Translations under genes and position numbers: made by a program | Part shown: one piece after another, positions 27,554 through 36,187 of the stretch | Numbering within the stretch: position 1 is the first letter of the stretch | Layout: each line of letters opens with the position of its first letter | Assembly (NCBI RefSeq): GCF_023111095.1 | Contig: NZ_JALGYW010000012.1 | Location: 62,001-126,000 of the forward strand | Direction of reading: 5' to 3' | Length of the DNA: 64,000 nt | DNA from: Maribellus sp. YY47 | Lineage (GTDB): Bacteria > Bacteroidota > Bacteroidia > Bacteroidales > Prolixibacteraceae | Notes under the pieces: generated by a model | What the model saw: the letters and a program-made list of their open reading frames with translations, nothing else | The model's database searches: none | What the model was told of the DNA's origin: nothing

Positions 27554-28870
27554 TTAGCTGAACATTTTATTTAAAAATGGAGAAAGTTGTCCGATGCGCA
27601 AGGCTAAATCCAGCGCAGTAAACCTCGAACGGAGAAATTGTGCACGCACATACGATTCCCTCAAATGCTCCGGAGTGATACCAATTTGCATGGAATCAAC
27701 CGGGGCCCCAACTGCAATTAAACACTGTTCCAGTTCTTTGGATGAAATCAGTTGCTTTTGCAGGTCTTGTTTTAATTTTGGCCAAACTGCCTTTAGTTTC
27801 TCAATATGAGCTTTCATCTCTTCTTTTGAAAGATGCTTGGCCTTTGTTTGATTTACAGCCGTATCCAAATAATCAGTACCACTAAACTTTTCTTCGGCAC
27901 GTTTCTGCATCTCGGGCCATTCGGGCCAGTCATTTACACATGCAGTTACGTCAATTTGGTCAACTGGAAACTCTAACAGATACTCGTAAAGCCGGGTTAC
28001 TGCCAAAGTTGCAATCCCTACCTGAAATCCATGACTCGGCGTTTCTCCATTGTGAACGTGGTGTTCCATATTCCAAAGATGGCTAAACTGATGTTCTGCA
28101 CCTGAGGCTGGCCGGCTTGTTTTCGACCATTGCATGGCAAATCCGCACAACATAAGACCTTCTGTCAAACGAGTAATCGCCTCTACATTTCCCTCACGCG
28201 CTCCTTTGGGATCTGATAATGCTTCTTTTAGTTCATCCTGAACAATTGACCAGGCAGTGGGATCGATGGCTTCCACTCCCAATGCATCGGAAATAATCCA
28301 ATCGGCACCAGCGGTAACTTTTGCAAAAAGATCGGCATAACCGGCTGCAGTCATCTCTGCAGGCGCTTTTCGAATCACTTCGATATCTGCCAATACTACC
28401 TGTGGCGCCGGACAAGAAAACGTTTGTTTTGCGCCTTCGAATGTAATGGATGCACCAAACGCTGTATAACCATCCACCGATGCGGCGGTAGCCACACACA
28501 TATACTGCCGGTTTGTTCTTGAAGCAGCCAGCTTTGTCATATCGTTGAGCGTTCCTGAACCTACGGCAACAGGAATCGCATCGTGTTTTTTCAATGCGTT
28601 TTCCAAAAGCTCAACATTGCCAAACTCGGCATATGGACGTGCTTCGTTATATACAAACGGCTCACCATAAGCCAGGCCTGCATTTTCAAGATATTCCTGA
28701 ACTTTTTTACCCGCAACTTCATAGGTGGTTAAATCACATACCACAACGGCTTTTTTCCCTTCAAACTGAGAGGAAAACAACTGCGGCACACGATCCAGTA
28801 TATCTTGTCCGATTTCGAGTGCGCGTGTATCACTTGCCGAAGCGAGTGCTCTTTCTATACTCGGTTTCAT
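27554..28870 (-). CDS. araM: sn-Glycerol-1-phosphate dehydrogenase (AraM/EgsA-like)
   Basis: A 438-residue member of the iron-containing-alcohol-dehydrogenase superfamily, glycerol-1-phosphate dehydrogenase branch (reaction: DHAP plus NAD(P)H to G1P). The nucleotide-binding loop is GSGTLND at 104-110. It is followed by ATAASVDGYTAFGASITFEG and a PAEMTAAGYADLFAKVTAGADW segment with a metal-binding Asp near 180; further metal-binding His residues are in HQFSHLWNMEHHVHNGETPSHG. The architecture matches Bacillus AraM, including a C-terminal helical extension. It lies between a polyol-type MFS transporter (about 100 bp upstream) and the HAD phosphatase. In this bacterium it may serve arabinose-linked metabolism or use of G1P-containing molecules; archaeal-type lipid synthesis is less likely as no GGGP synthase is here. 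Confidence 0.88.
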   Translation of the reverse strand: MKPSIERALASASDTRALEIGQDILDRVPQLFSSQFEGKKAVVVCDLTTYEVAGKKVQEYLENAGLAYGEPFVYNEARPYAEFGNVELLENALKKHDAIPVAVGSGTLNDMTKLAASRTNRQYMCVATAASVDGYTAFGASITFEGAKQTFSCPAPQVVLADIEVIRKAPAEMTAAGYADLFAKVTAGADWIISDALGVEAIDPTAWSIVQDELKEALSDPKGAREGNVEAITRLTEGLMLCGFAMQWSKTSRPASGAEHQFSHLWNMEHHVHNGETPSHGFQVGIATLAVTRLYEYLLEFPVDQIDVTACVNDWPEWPEMQKRAEEKFSGTDYLDTAVNQTKAKHLSKEEMKAHIEKLKAVWPKLKQDLQKQLISSKELEQCLIAVGAPVDSMQIGITPEHLRESYVRAQFLRSRFTALDLALRIGQLSPFLNKMFS

Positions 28871-28967
28871 TTTTGTCTTTCGTTTTTACTTATCTATCAT
28901 TTATGACGGAAATCCACTTGCTTTGTTCGCCAGCATTTGCATTCCGCCGTTTTGTATTTAACTGTAC

Positions 28968-30203
28968 CTAAACCTTTTTTGCATTGTTGGGTAAGGTGAT
29001 AAATTTAGTCAGAAAAGCACTTAGGAAATACAGTCCGGCCAATAGCCAGATTACGCCTTCGTCGCCGATAAAACGGTGGAACAATGCCACCAAAAGCGGC
29101 CCAACAAAAACGGGTAAACCTGCTCCAAGATTCAGTACAGACATGGCTGCACCCTTATCCTCTTTTACCAGCGAAGGAACAAGAGCTGTCAATGGAACAT
29201 ATCCGGCCAACAGCGCTCCCCACAAAGTTCCGGCAACAAGTACCAGCCAGAAATTCCCCCCTACAAACACCGGAGAATAGAAGAATAGCAGTGTGCTGAT
29301 CCCACAACCTACGCCGCCAAACCACATTACCGTATTTCTCCATCCGATATGGTCGCCTACAAAACCGAAAATGAGATTAAAGATGATGTTTCCGGTAAAA
29401 ATAGTTCCCCATATCTGAAGCCATTGCTGAGTGTCAAATCCATGTTGTGCCATGTACATCGGCAAAAACACAGGAAAAGCAAACTGAGCTGTGGTGTTAA
29501 TCACGCGAACAATTCCCCCCATTAAAACCTTGGGTTCGTCGCGCATAATTGTGATTCCCTTTAGCAAGTCTTTTACCTTCGATTCAGCTCCCTTCCGTTC
29601 GATTTTATAGAATTTATTGATCCACAATGCCAAAAATGCGCCAATTAATGCCCAAAGCACCGAGGTCCAAAGCGTATTAATGTGACCAAACTTTATAATG
29701 GCCCAACTTGAATAGTAAGCACCCAAAACGTTCAATCCTCCGGTGAAAACAAACCAAAACCAACCAACAGCTCTACCCAGTTGTTTTGCAGGCGTACTGT
29801 AGGTAATCCATACGAGGAACGAGTATGCAAACAGCGGATATCCAAATCCCCTCAAAGCGTACATCCCCAACATTACCGGGTAATTTATATTGGGAATACC
29901 CAATCCAACAAATCCTGCAGTACCCATTAAATAAAGAATCAGGCCTGAAAACATTGTTCTGCGAGGTCCAAAAGTTTCGGCAAACACCCCCGAAAACCAC
30001 GCTGATACCGCAATCGTAATTCCGTAAACCGTAAACAATGTAGCTGAAGCTTCGAGGCTTAACCCGCGACCAACCAGGTAAGGACTAAGCCAGCCTTGCT
30101 CAATGCCATCGCCCATCATAAAAATTAACACGCCGAGATAGCCCCACGAAAGATGCTTGGGAAGCCCAATTCTCTCAAAAAAAACAGGTTTGGTTTGATT
30201 CAT
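28968..30203 (-). CDS. MFS polyol permease-like transporter (RbtT/DalT/CsbX type)
   Basis: A 411-residue major facilitator with twelve predicted membrane helices. The opening LPKHLSWGYLGVLIFMMGDGIEQGWLSPYLVGRGLS and the segment LRGFGYPLFAYSFLVWITY are typical of the ribitol/D-arabitol transporter group (RbtT, DalT, CsbX). It starts 21 bp downstream of glpD and is followed by araM, so it should feed the same pathway with a polyol or polyol phosphate. Which polyol is not readable from sequence. No polyol kinase or polyol dehydrogenase other than the two glycerol-phosphate enzymes is adjacent. Confidence 0.85.
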   Translation of the reverse strand: MNQTKPVFFERIGLPKHLSWGYLGVLIFMMGDGIEQGWLSPYLVGRGLSLEASATLFTVYGITIAVSAWFSGVFAETFGPRRTMFSGLILYLMGTAGFVGLGIPNINYPVMLGMYALRGFGYPLFAYSFLVWITYSTPAKQLGRAVGWFWFVFTGGLNVLGAYYSSWAIIKFGHINTLWTSVLWALIGAFLALWINKFYKIERKGAESKVKDLLKGITIMRDEPKVLMGGIVRVINTTAQFAFPVFLPMYMAQHGFDTQQWLQIWGTIFTGNIIFNLIFGFVGDHIGWRNTVMWFGGVGCGISTLLFFYSPVFVGGNFWLVLVAGTLWGALLAGYVPLTALVPSLVKEDKGAAMSVLNLGAGLPVFVGPLLVALFHRFIGDEGVIWLLAGLYFLSAFLTKFITLPNNAKKV

Positions 30204-30224
30204 GTTTTATTGGTTTAGATTTAT

Positions 30225-31790
30225 TTACGAGACAAAATATCCTTTTGCTATTTCATTGAATTCCTGTATTTGTTGTTCTTTCCATTCTTCTGTCTTATTT
30301 AATTCCTCAGCCAAAATAGCAGCCACACGCGGCGCCATTTCTATGGCTGCACGAGCATCGATGAACAAGGCCCGAACACGACGCGCCAACACATCTTCAA
30401 CAGTTTGCGCCATCTCTTCGCGTACGGCCCATACTACATGTGCTTCCTTAAAGGTATAATCAGGATGCAGCAATGCATCATATTTTCCTTCTTTTTTAAT
30501 CAGCTTATTTATTTTTTCGATGTCACTACCGTAAACGTAATCCCATTTCGATTCATCCACGTCCTTCGCATATCCGTGAATTCTCATATCAGCAGTAACA
30601 CATTCTTTAGCAGGAAGTCCGTTTGTTTTAATCGCTTCATTTACAACTTCCTCTGCCATTTCGCGATAAGTAGTCCATTTACCTCCGGTTATGGTAATCA
30701 ATCCCGACTTGGATTTGTACAGCTTGTGACTGCGCGAGATTTCCTTTGTTTTCTGCCCGTCGTTTTTGGTTGGAGCTGCCAGCGGACGAAGTCCTGCAAA
30801 AACCGACAGCACATCGGAACGTTTTGGTTGCTTTGCCAGATATTTACCTGCCTGATCCAAAATAAAATCCACTTCTTCTTCAAGTGCACGTGGCTCCAGT
30901 TCTGCGTGATTCAAGGGAGTATCGGTTGTTCCCAACACCACTTTATCGTGCCATGGCACTCCGAACAACACCCTTCCATCATCGGTTTTAGGAATCATAA
31001 TAGCAGACTTTCCTCCCAAAAACTCTTTATTAACGACCAAATGCACCCCTTGACTCGGCCGAACTTTCTTTTCTCCTTCAGGTGCGTCAAGCCCCATTAG
31101 TTCATCAACAAAAACACCGGTTGCATTAATCACGCTCTTTGCATTAATACGGTATTCGGTTCCGGTTAATGCATCAACTGCATCAACTCCCGCAACCTTA
31201 CCTTTTGCATTCTTGATCAGACCAGTTGCCTTCATGTAGTTAATACAAGTTCCTCCGTTATCGAACGCCGTCTGAACCAAAGAAATGGCCAGTCGGGAAT
31301 CATCAAATTGCCCGTCGTGATAAACCACTCCACCTTTTAGCTTTTCCTTTTTTAACCCGGGTATTTCTTTGATCACACTTTTCGATGTCATCGGAAGCGA
31401 TCTGCCAAGCCCCATTTTTCCGGCCAAAACATCATAACAGGTCAAACCTATGGTGTAAAATGAACGCTCCCACCACTTATAGTTACCGATAATAAATCTC
31501 ATATCTTTTACCAGATGCGGTGCATTCCTGCGCATCCTTCCTCTTTCGCGCAAAGCCTCCACAACCAATCTGACATCTCCCTGTGCAAGATAGCGCACTC
31601 CGCCGTGAACCAGTTTTGTACTTCGACTCGATGTTCCTTTTGAAAAATCGTGCTGTTCAATCAAGATCGTACGATATCCTCTTGAAGCCGCATCCACCGC
31701 GACGCCTAATCCCGTTGCACCACCACCAATAATTACAATATCATAATCTTTCTGACTACTCAGTTCCTCCAATAATTTGTTTCGTTTCAT
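30225..31790 (-). CDS. glpD: Glycerol-3-phosphate dehydrogenase/oxidase
   Basis: A FAD-dependent aerobic-type glycerol-3-phosphate dehydrogenase, about 521 residues from the ATG at 31790 (MKRNKLLEEL); the open frame extends 13 codons upstream to 31829. The FAD-binding motif is VIIGGGATGLGVAVDAASRG, followed by IEQHDFSKGTSSRSTKLVHGGVRYL, which is diagnostic of GlpD. The middle part contains VINATGVFVDELM and GKSAIMIPKTDDGRVLFGVPWHDKVVLGTTD, and the C-terminal DAO_C domain is present. It donates electrons from glycerol-3-phosphate to quinone at the membrane, giving DHAP. It is first in a unit with the polyol transporter, araM and the HAD phosphatase. A promoter element lies at 31873-31880. The substrate could come from the glycerophosphodiesterase encoded upstream. 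Confidence 0.93.
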   Translation of the reverse strand: MKRNKLLEELSSQKDYDIVIIGGGATGLGVAVDAASRGYRTILIEQHDFSKGTSSRSTKLVHGGVRYLAQGDVRLVVEALRERGRMRRNAPHLVKDMRFIIGNYKWWERSFYTIGLTCYDVLAGKMGLGRSLPMTSKSVIKEIPGLKKEKLKGGVVYHDGQFDDSRLAISLVQTAFDNGGTCINYMKATGLIKNAKGKVAGVDAVDALTGTEYRINAKSVINATGVFVDELMGLDAPEGEKKVRPSQGVHLVVNKEFLGGKSAIMIPKTDDGRVLFGVPWHDKVVLGTTDTPLNHAELEPRALEEEVDFILDQAGKYLAKQPKRSDVLSVFAGLRPLAAPTKNDGQKTKEISRSHKLYKSKSGLITITGGKWTTYREMAEEVVNEAIKTNGLPAKECVTADMRIHGYAKDVDESKWDYVYGSDIEKINKLIKKEGKYDALLHPDYTFKEAHVVWAVREEMAQTVEDVLARRVRALFIDARAAIEMAPRVAAILAEELNKTEEWKEQQIQEFNEIAKGYFVS

Positions 31791-31829
31791 TTTTGCATTC
31801 ATTATTCCGGTTATACCACTCCTCATCAT

Positions 31830-32212
31830 CCTTTTCTTATAAAAATAGTTAAAGATGTTTCGTTTTGCATAACAAATATAAATATCGAAACAATAAAACT
31901 ATCGTTTAGTACTCTTTTATTTCGCATTTGTTAATATTTTTCCATCAAAAGCTCTATGAAAACAAAAAAAGAGAAAGCACATAGCCGCCTATTCCAAGTC
32001 GAACAACACCGTCAAACACAAAAATAATTAACGATTATCGACTCGGGTAAATACCACCAGGATCACTGCCAACTTATTCCGCTCTCAAAAGCCACAAATG
32101 AACACTTCAACTAAGAGACAGGATTTACCACCCCATGCAAAACAAAAGCTTGCTCGAAAACCTGAAACCATGGAATCCACTTCACCTCCGTGGCAATCAG
32201 CACAATCAGATG
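31830..32212. other. Intergenic region upstream of glpD
   Basis: About 380 bp without a gene. It holds the glpD promoter element at 31873-31880 and several TTTCG/CGAAA motifs around it (31858-31863, 31886-31890, 31919-31923). Such repeats resemble DeoR-family operators, but the arrangement is irregular. The rest, to the glycerophosphodiesterase stop at 32213, shows nothing supported. Confidence 0.4.
31873..31880 (-). promoter_or_regulatory. Bacteroidota -7 promoter element of glpD operon
   Basis: The minus strand reads TATATTTG, an exact TAnnTTTG match and identical to the deoR-type gene's element. It lies about 80 bp upstream of the glpD start at 31790. TTTCG-type repeats flank it. No strong -33 element was seen. 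Confidence 0.55.
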
Positions 32213-33100
32213 CTACTTTGATTGCAATACAGCCCACACCTCCAGCGGCAGGTCCGACTCGATGATATCAGGATTTGTCAACAGTTCTTTTTGATACTCT
32301 TGCTTGCGGGCGTCTTCATCCTGAAGTTTATCGTGCGTTGGGGCAAACGAAACCATGCAACGAACTCCATGCTCGTGCAGTTTTTTCACCAACTCAGCAT
32401 TATTTTCATCAATGGTTTTTCCCACATAGGCGATAATGTTATGCCAGGGCACTCCGGAACCAACAAAGCTCTCATACTCTTCATTGTTACGAATAAAAAC
32501 CGATTGCATCACACCGGGAAGCTGTTCGTAATAATACTTAGCCTGCTCACCATTGTGCACCGTAACCATCATGTAATCTTCGGCACCCATTTCTTTGATC
32601 AAAGAAACAACCATAGCCGGCGGAACATCTTTTTTATCCAAATTCAGTACTGTTTTTCCTTTTGCCCATACCATAACGTCTTTCAGCATTGGCACATTAA
32701 ACGAAGTAGAATTTCCTTCGTGATCCTTTAGTTTCACGCTATCCAGAAGCTCCTGACAGGTATAGCCATTGAGCTTCCCCGTACCGGTAGTTGTGCGATC
32801 GAGCGTAGCATCGTGATGTACAACGATAACACTGTCTTTTGTCAATCGCGGATCGATTTCGAAGATGACCGGCATATTCCCGGCTACATATTGATAGATT
32901 TCCAGACTATTCTCAGGTAAACCGGGCAAGCGTCCTCCACGGTGACCACTCACAATAATATCTCCGCCTTCCTTATACCTGAAATAATCACTCAATTCAG
33001 GAGTACTGGCTTTTGTTTCTCCTGCAACATTTGTAGGTTTATTTGAAAACTGACACCCCAATAACAACTGAACCAGAGCAAAGGCTATTGCCGTTTTCAT
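32213..33100 (-). CDS. Glycerophosphodiester phosphodiesterase lipoprotein
   Basis: A GDPD-family enzyme of about 295 residues from the ATG at 33100 (MKTAIAFALV). In the longer frame starting at 33121 the signal ends at Cys23 (LLLGC), so it is a lipoprotein. Active-site motifs, numbered on the longer frame, are SGHRGG (His60, Arg61), PENS (Glu70, Asn71), FEIDPRLTKD (Glu88, Asp90) and HHDATLDRTT (His102 or His103), the full GDPD set with its metal ligands. It hydrolyses glycerophosphodiesters to glycerol-3-phosphate and an alcohol outside the cytoplasm. It is encoded upstream of the glpD unit on the same strand but has its own promoter, so a supply of glycerol phosphate to that unit is plausible. 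Confidence 0.88.
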   Translation of the reverse strand: MKTAIAFALVQLLLGCQFSNKPTNVAGETKASTPELSDYFRYKEGGDIIVSGHRGGRLPGLPENSLEIYQYVAGNMPVIFEIDPRLTKDSVIVVHHDATLDRTTTGTGKLNGYTCQELLDSVKLKDHEGNSTSFNVPMLKDVMVWAKGKTVLNLDKKDVPPAMVVSLIKEMGAEDYMMVTVHNGEQAKYYYEQLPGVMQSVFIRNNEEYESFVGSGVPWHNIIAYVGKTIDENNAELVKKLHEHGVRCMVSFAPTHDKLQDEDARKQEYQKELLTNPDIIESDLPLEVWAVLQSK

Positions 33101-33175
33101 CACAATACTTTTCACTTGCATTTTATTGATTTATTAATTTGTATACTTCACCCATTATCCGGATTCAATACAAAA

Positions 33176-33205
33176 CAAAAATAAACAAATAAAAAAGCAG
33201 TGCAA
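33176..33205 (-). promoter_or_regulatory. Promoter of the glycerophosphodiesterase gene
   Basis: The minus strand shows TTG (33205-33203), a 19-bp spacer, then TATTTTTG (33183-33176). This fits the Bacteroidota promoter pattern of a -33 TTTG/TTG element, about 19 bp, and TAnnTTTG. It lies about 75 bp upstream of the ATG at 33100. Confidence 0.55.
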
Positions 33206-33358
33206 CCAGTTTCGAAATACCAATATTTCGATTTGATCACCTTTCAGACAAAAGCACACATTATACTCTATCATTTTACACTCGATACTACATTGCAGCA
33301 TCAGCAACTATGGAGAAATCTTCCCCCATTAGCGTTATGTAAATAATCATCTTTCGTG

Positions 33359-34810
33359 TTACTCCGGAATTTTACCCCACTCGTATCGATGGTTTGCATC
33401 AAATTCCGGATTGGGAACTGGCATTTTCGCCTGTGTGTCCTCTTGCCATTTTCGGAGAATATCTCTCATCTCCTCCAGTTTTTTGGGATAACTAAACTTC
33501 AGATCGGTCATTTCGTTGACATCGTACTTCAGATTAAACAGGTCAAATTCTCCCGACACAAGATTCTGTACAATTTTCCAATCACCTTTTCTGAGTGCCG
33601 ACATTGGTTGTTCGTGGTGAAAAACCGGATAATGCGTAAATATTTCACGCTTCGGATCAAAACGGTTTTCTGTCCATACCGGAACCATCGAAAATCCGTC
33701 AAGCACCTGACCGTTTGGCTTCTCACCATTAGATAATTCTAAAAAGGTAGGATAAAAATCGACACTTGACACCACTGCTTCTGTTGTCGATCCGGCCTTG
33801 ATTTTACCCGGCCAGCGAACAATCAGCGGCACTCTCACTCCCCCTTCATACACAGTGCCCTTCCCCGCCCGGAAAGGCGCATTTGAAGTGGCAATATAAC
33901 ACAACGGGTGGCCTTCGGGGTAAGCATCTTTGCTTTCGCCTCCCAAAAGCGGAATGTTATCAAAACGATTGTCAACGCCACCGTTATCTGAAAGGAAAAT
34001 AAAAATAGTATTGTCTGCCATGTTCAGTTGCTCAATTGTATTCAGAACATCTGCGACGCTGTTATCCACATGTTCGATCATTGATGCATAAACGGCGTTA
34101 CACGGATAATCGGGATCTTTCTTTTTCCTTTGGAACTTTTCGATCAACTCCCTGTCTGCATCGAGTTGTACATGAACATCGTAATGGGAAATAAACAAAA
34201 AGAACGGATCATCCTGATTCTCTTCTATAAATTCAATTCCCATATCGGTCAGTATCTCACTTAACCGCTTTCCCTTTTGCTCCTTATACTCCGGCAAGAA
34301 TTTTGGATGATAAAAGCCACCTCCAACATAGGTGTAAGCTTTGTCGTATCCACGTGAACCGGGCAAATGCTGCTGATCTTCGCCCAGATGCCATTTTCCA
34401 AAATACCCGGTTTTGTATCCGGCTTTTTGCATGGCCTGCCCGAGGGTAAAAACTTCATCGGGCAAATGTTTTGCCTTATTTTGCGGAACAATTACTTTTT
34501 CATAGGGACGCCAATGTCCGGGAATAAAATCAAATATACCTACCCTTGCCGGATACTGCCCCGACTGAATGCTGGCTCTTGTGGGTGAACAAACAGGTGC
34601 AGCATAAGCGTTGGTAAAAACCATTCCTTCGTCGGCAAGCTTTGAAATGGCGGGAGCTTCGTTAAACCGGTTGCCGTAAACCGGTAAATCTCTTCCACCC
34701 AAATCATCGGCCATTATCAACACAATGTTCGGGCGATTCTGTCCTGTTAAAAGTCCGGAAAACAACAACAGCACAACAACATTCAGCAGGTGAATCATTT
34801 TATGTTTCAT
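33359..34810 (-). CDS. Sulfatase, formylglycine-dependent (S1 family)
   Basis: A 483-residue type-I sulfatase with a signal peptide (cleavage near LTGQ). The N-terminal metal-binding motif is LIMADDLGGRD. The active-site motif is CSPTR with Cys74, to be converted to formylglycine by the anaerobic or FGE-type modifying enzyme, which is not encoded here. The segments GKWHLGED, HYDVH and FLSDNGG supply further metal and substrate ligands. The C-terminus has the usual GDWKIV and DLFNLKYDVNEMTDL strand, the same region kept in the relic at 23627-23887. It presumably removes sulfate esters from a marine or host glycan; sulfated fucan, ulvan or mucin-type glycans cannot be told apart. Confidence 0.92.
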   Translation of the reverse strand: MKHKMIHLLNVVVLLLFSGLLTGQNRPNIVLIMADDLGGRDLPVYGNRFNEAPAISKLADEGMVFTNAYAAPVCSPTRASIQSGQYPARVGIFDFIPGHWRPYEKVIVPQNKAKHLPDEVFTLGQAMQKAGYKTGYFGKWHLGEDQQHLPGSRGYDKAYTYVGGGFYHPKFLPEYKEQKGKRLSEILTDMGIEFIEENQDDPFFLFISHYDVHVQLDADRELIEKFQRKKKDPDYPCNAVYASMIEHVDNSVADVLNTIEQLNMADNTIFIFLSDNGGVDNRFDNIPLLGGESKDAYPEGHPLCYIATSNAPFRAGKGTVYEGGVRVPLIVRWPGKIKAGSTTEAVVSSVDFYPTFLELSNGEKPNGQVLDGFSMVPVWTENRFDPKREIFTHYPVFHHEQPMSALRKGDWKIVQNLVSGEFDLFNLKYDVNEMTDLKFSYPKKLEEMRDILRKWQEDTQAKMPVPNPEFDANHRYEWGKIPE

Positions 34811-34977
34811 TTTACCTTATATTAAATCGAATTTATTTCCAGATTTCTGAAGAAGTACTTCCATCAAACGTTGCTTAAAATTATCATAAATCCTCCACGC
34901 TCAATCATGAATTTAATATCTGTAAAACATATTACGACTCTCGCTTTTGAACGACCTTACCTTTGTATTATACACAT

Positions 34978-35009
34978 CAAAAAAAGGAGCCACGCCTCTG
35001 CGTAGCTCC
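34978..35009 (-). terminator. Rho-independent terminator of the DUF5602-like gene
   Basis: On the minus strand GGAGC-T-ACGC, loop AGAG, GCGT-G-GCTCC forms a stem with one mismatch. It is followed by a run of T (plus-strand A run at 34979-34985). It is about 45 bp after the stop of the gene ending at 35055. Confidence 0.75.
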
Positions 35010-35054
35010 AAGCTGTTTAATAATAACTAAAGTTTCTATGAAAAAAATTCTTTA

Positions 35055-35858
35055 TTATTCTGCTTCGTGGTACATTAAGTTAACCAACGAAATAGTGTAT
35101 TGCTTTTTAACCGACGAATAAGAAATTTTATAATCTGTCGGATACCACCCAGCATTCTGATAAGCCTGAGGCTGTGGAATTGGAATGATCTCGTCGGGCA
35201 TTGTCTTCAAATAATCCAAAGTAATCATTGGTTCCCAGAATATAAACTCGCCTCCATACGAGCCCCAAATAAATGTACGCGTAAATGTAGCCCCACTCAA
35301 TTCGGGAGAAGTTAAATCAACCCAGTGTGCTCCCATTCCCGGAACCAAGCCCTCCAGCTCCATATGCATGGGAGGAATATACGCGCTATCGGGAGCGGGA
35401 TCCAAATACGGTGGTGCCATTGGTGGGATATTCATTCTATCTTCATTTGGAATGATATAAAAATGAATATCAAAGTGAGGCAAATCGTAAACCCCAGGTG
35501 GCTCATGCCCCATCGGATTCCAATCAAATAAAACATGTGTATAAAAATGATTTCCCTTACCCTTAGGCAACTCCAGCACATATTGCATCATCTCACTGGG
35601 CAATTTTTCCAGTGCTTTTGCCGACACATTAATCCCGACTTCCAACGGATCGCCAGCTTTATTCTGTGTGACAAAGGCTCTGACCACGCCATTTCCAACA
35701 GGTTCTGTTGAACTGTAAAAAGTGTTCATTGAAGCATTTTTCAGCTCCATAAAGTCATCACCAGCAGAAGATATCATTTCATCTTTTTGGCACGACTGCA
35801 ACCCCCACATGGAAATTATGATCAGTAAAATCCAAATCCTTTTAAATCCTTTTTCCAT
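35055..35858 (-). CDS. DUF5602/TTHB210-like lipoprotein of unknown function
   Basis: A 267-residue lipoprotein (Cys23 in GLQSC) of unknown function. After a short linker the mature protein has a beta-rich domain with the striking segments GNHFYTHVLFDWNPMGHEPPGVYDLPHFDIHFYII and MGAHWVDLTSPELSGATF. They match, from memory, proteins annotated with a DUF5602 (TTHB210-like) domain. The His/Asp-rich central part (HVLFDW, HEPP, HFDIHFY) could bind a metal. It stands alone on the minus strand, with its own terminator and a perfect inverted repeat 30 bp upstream of its start. No function is assigned. Confidence 0.6.
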   Translation of the reverse strand: MEKGFKRIWILLIIISMWGLQSCQKDEMISSAGDDFMELKNASMNTFYSSTEPVGNGVVRAFVTQNKAGDPLEVGINVSAKALEKLPSEMMQYVLELPKGKGNHFYTHVLFDWNPMGHEPPGVYDLPHFDIHFYIIPNEDRMNIPPMAPPYLDPAPDSAYIPPMHMELEGLVPGMGAHWVDLTSPELSGATFTRTFIWGSYGGEFIFWEPMITLDYLKTMPDEIIPIPQPQAYQNAGWYPTDYKISYSSVKKQYTISLVNLMYHEAE

Positions 35859-36187
35859 TACGTTTCACTTTTTGCTGATGAAAAGTTACGACAAAAGATT
35901 GTCGCACAAAAGACCTTTTTATATTTTATTTGATTTAATTTTTAGTGTTTTGATTACGATTTGACAAAAAACATTCTATTTCAACCCGATAGCACAACTT
36001 GCTCTTGAAAATAAAATTGAAGTATGAAACTTCAGCTATAAGATTCCGGGTAATCTCAAAAACATAATGTTCTCAAGTTTTCGCATTGCACCAAAACAAG
36101 CTTCGCTCCGATTGAAAGAAATATGTTATATTGGAACGCTGAAAAGCCAACTACCAGTTCGATTTAATCATACCTAAAACAACTATT
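35859..36187. other. Divergent intergenic region between DUF5602-like gene and GH78 gene
   Basis: About 330 bp that must hold promoters in both directions. It contains the inverted repeat at 35889-35904 (listed separately). A near match to the -7 element, TATATTGG at 36127-36134, lies 53 bp before the GH78 start on the plus strand. Nothing else is supported. Confidence 0.4.
35889..35904. promoter_or_regulatory. Perfect inverted repeat, possible operator
   Basis: CGACAA-AAGA-TTGTCG is a perfect 6-bp inverted repeat with a 4-base centre. It lies 30-45 bp upstream of the DUF5602-like start on the minus strand. The N4-spaced symmetry is like sites for Crp/Fnr-type dimers, but the binding protein is unknown. 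Confidence 0.45.

Noticed and set aside
27554-28870. Glycerol-1-phosphate dehydrogenase as evidence of archaeal-type lipid synthesis
   Set aside because: No geranylgeranylglyceryl phosphate synthase or other ether-lipid gene is present, and the AraL-like partner points to the Bacillus AraM-type context instead.
30405-31100. 231-codon open frame on the plus strand inside glpD
   Set aside because: It is antisense to the strongly conserved GlpD, is rich in Phe, His and Ser as expected for a shadow frame, and has no recognisable motif.
32160-32212. CADCH heme-like motif on the minus strand just after the glycerophosphodiesterase
   Set aside because: It is a single motif in a short frame after a stop, with no signal peptide and no cytochrome genes nearby. 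Chance is more likely.
34955-34963. TAnnTTTG match on the plus strand (TACCTTTG)
   Set aside because: No plus-strand gene follows; it faces the terminator and the 3' end of a minus-strand gene, so it is taken as chance.
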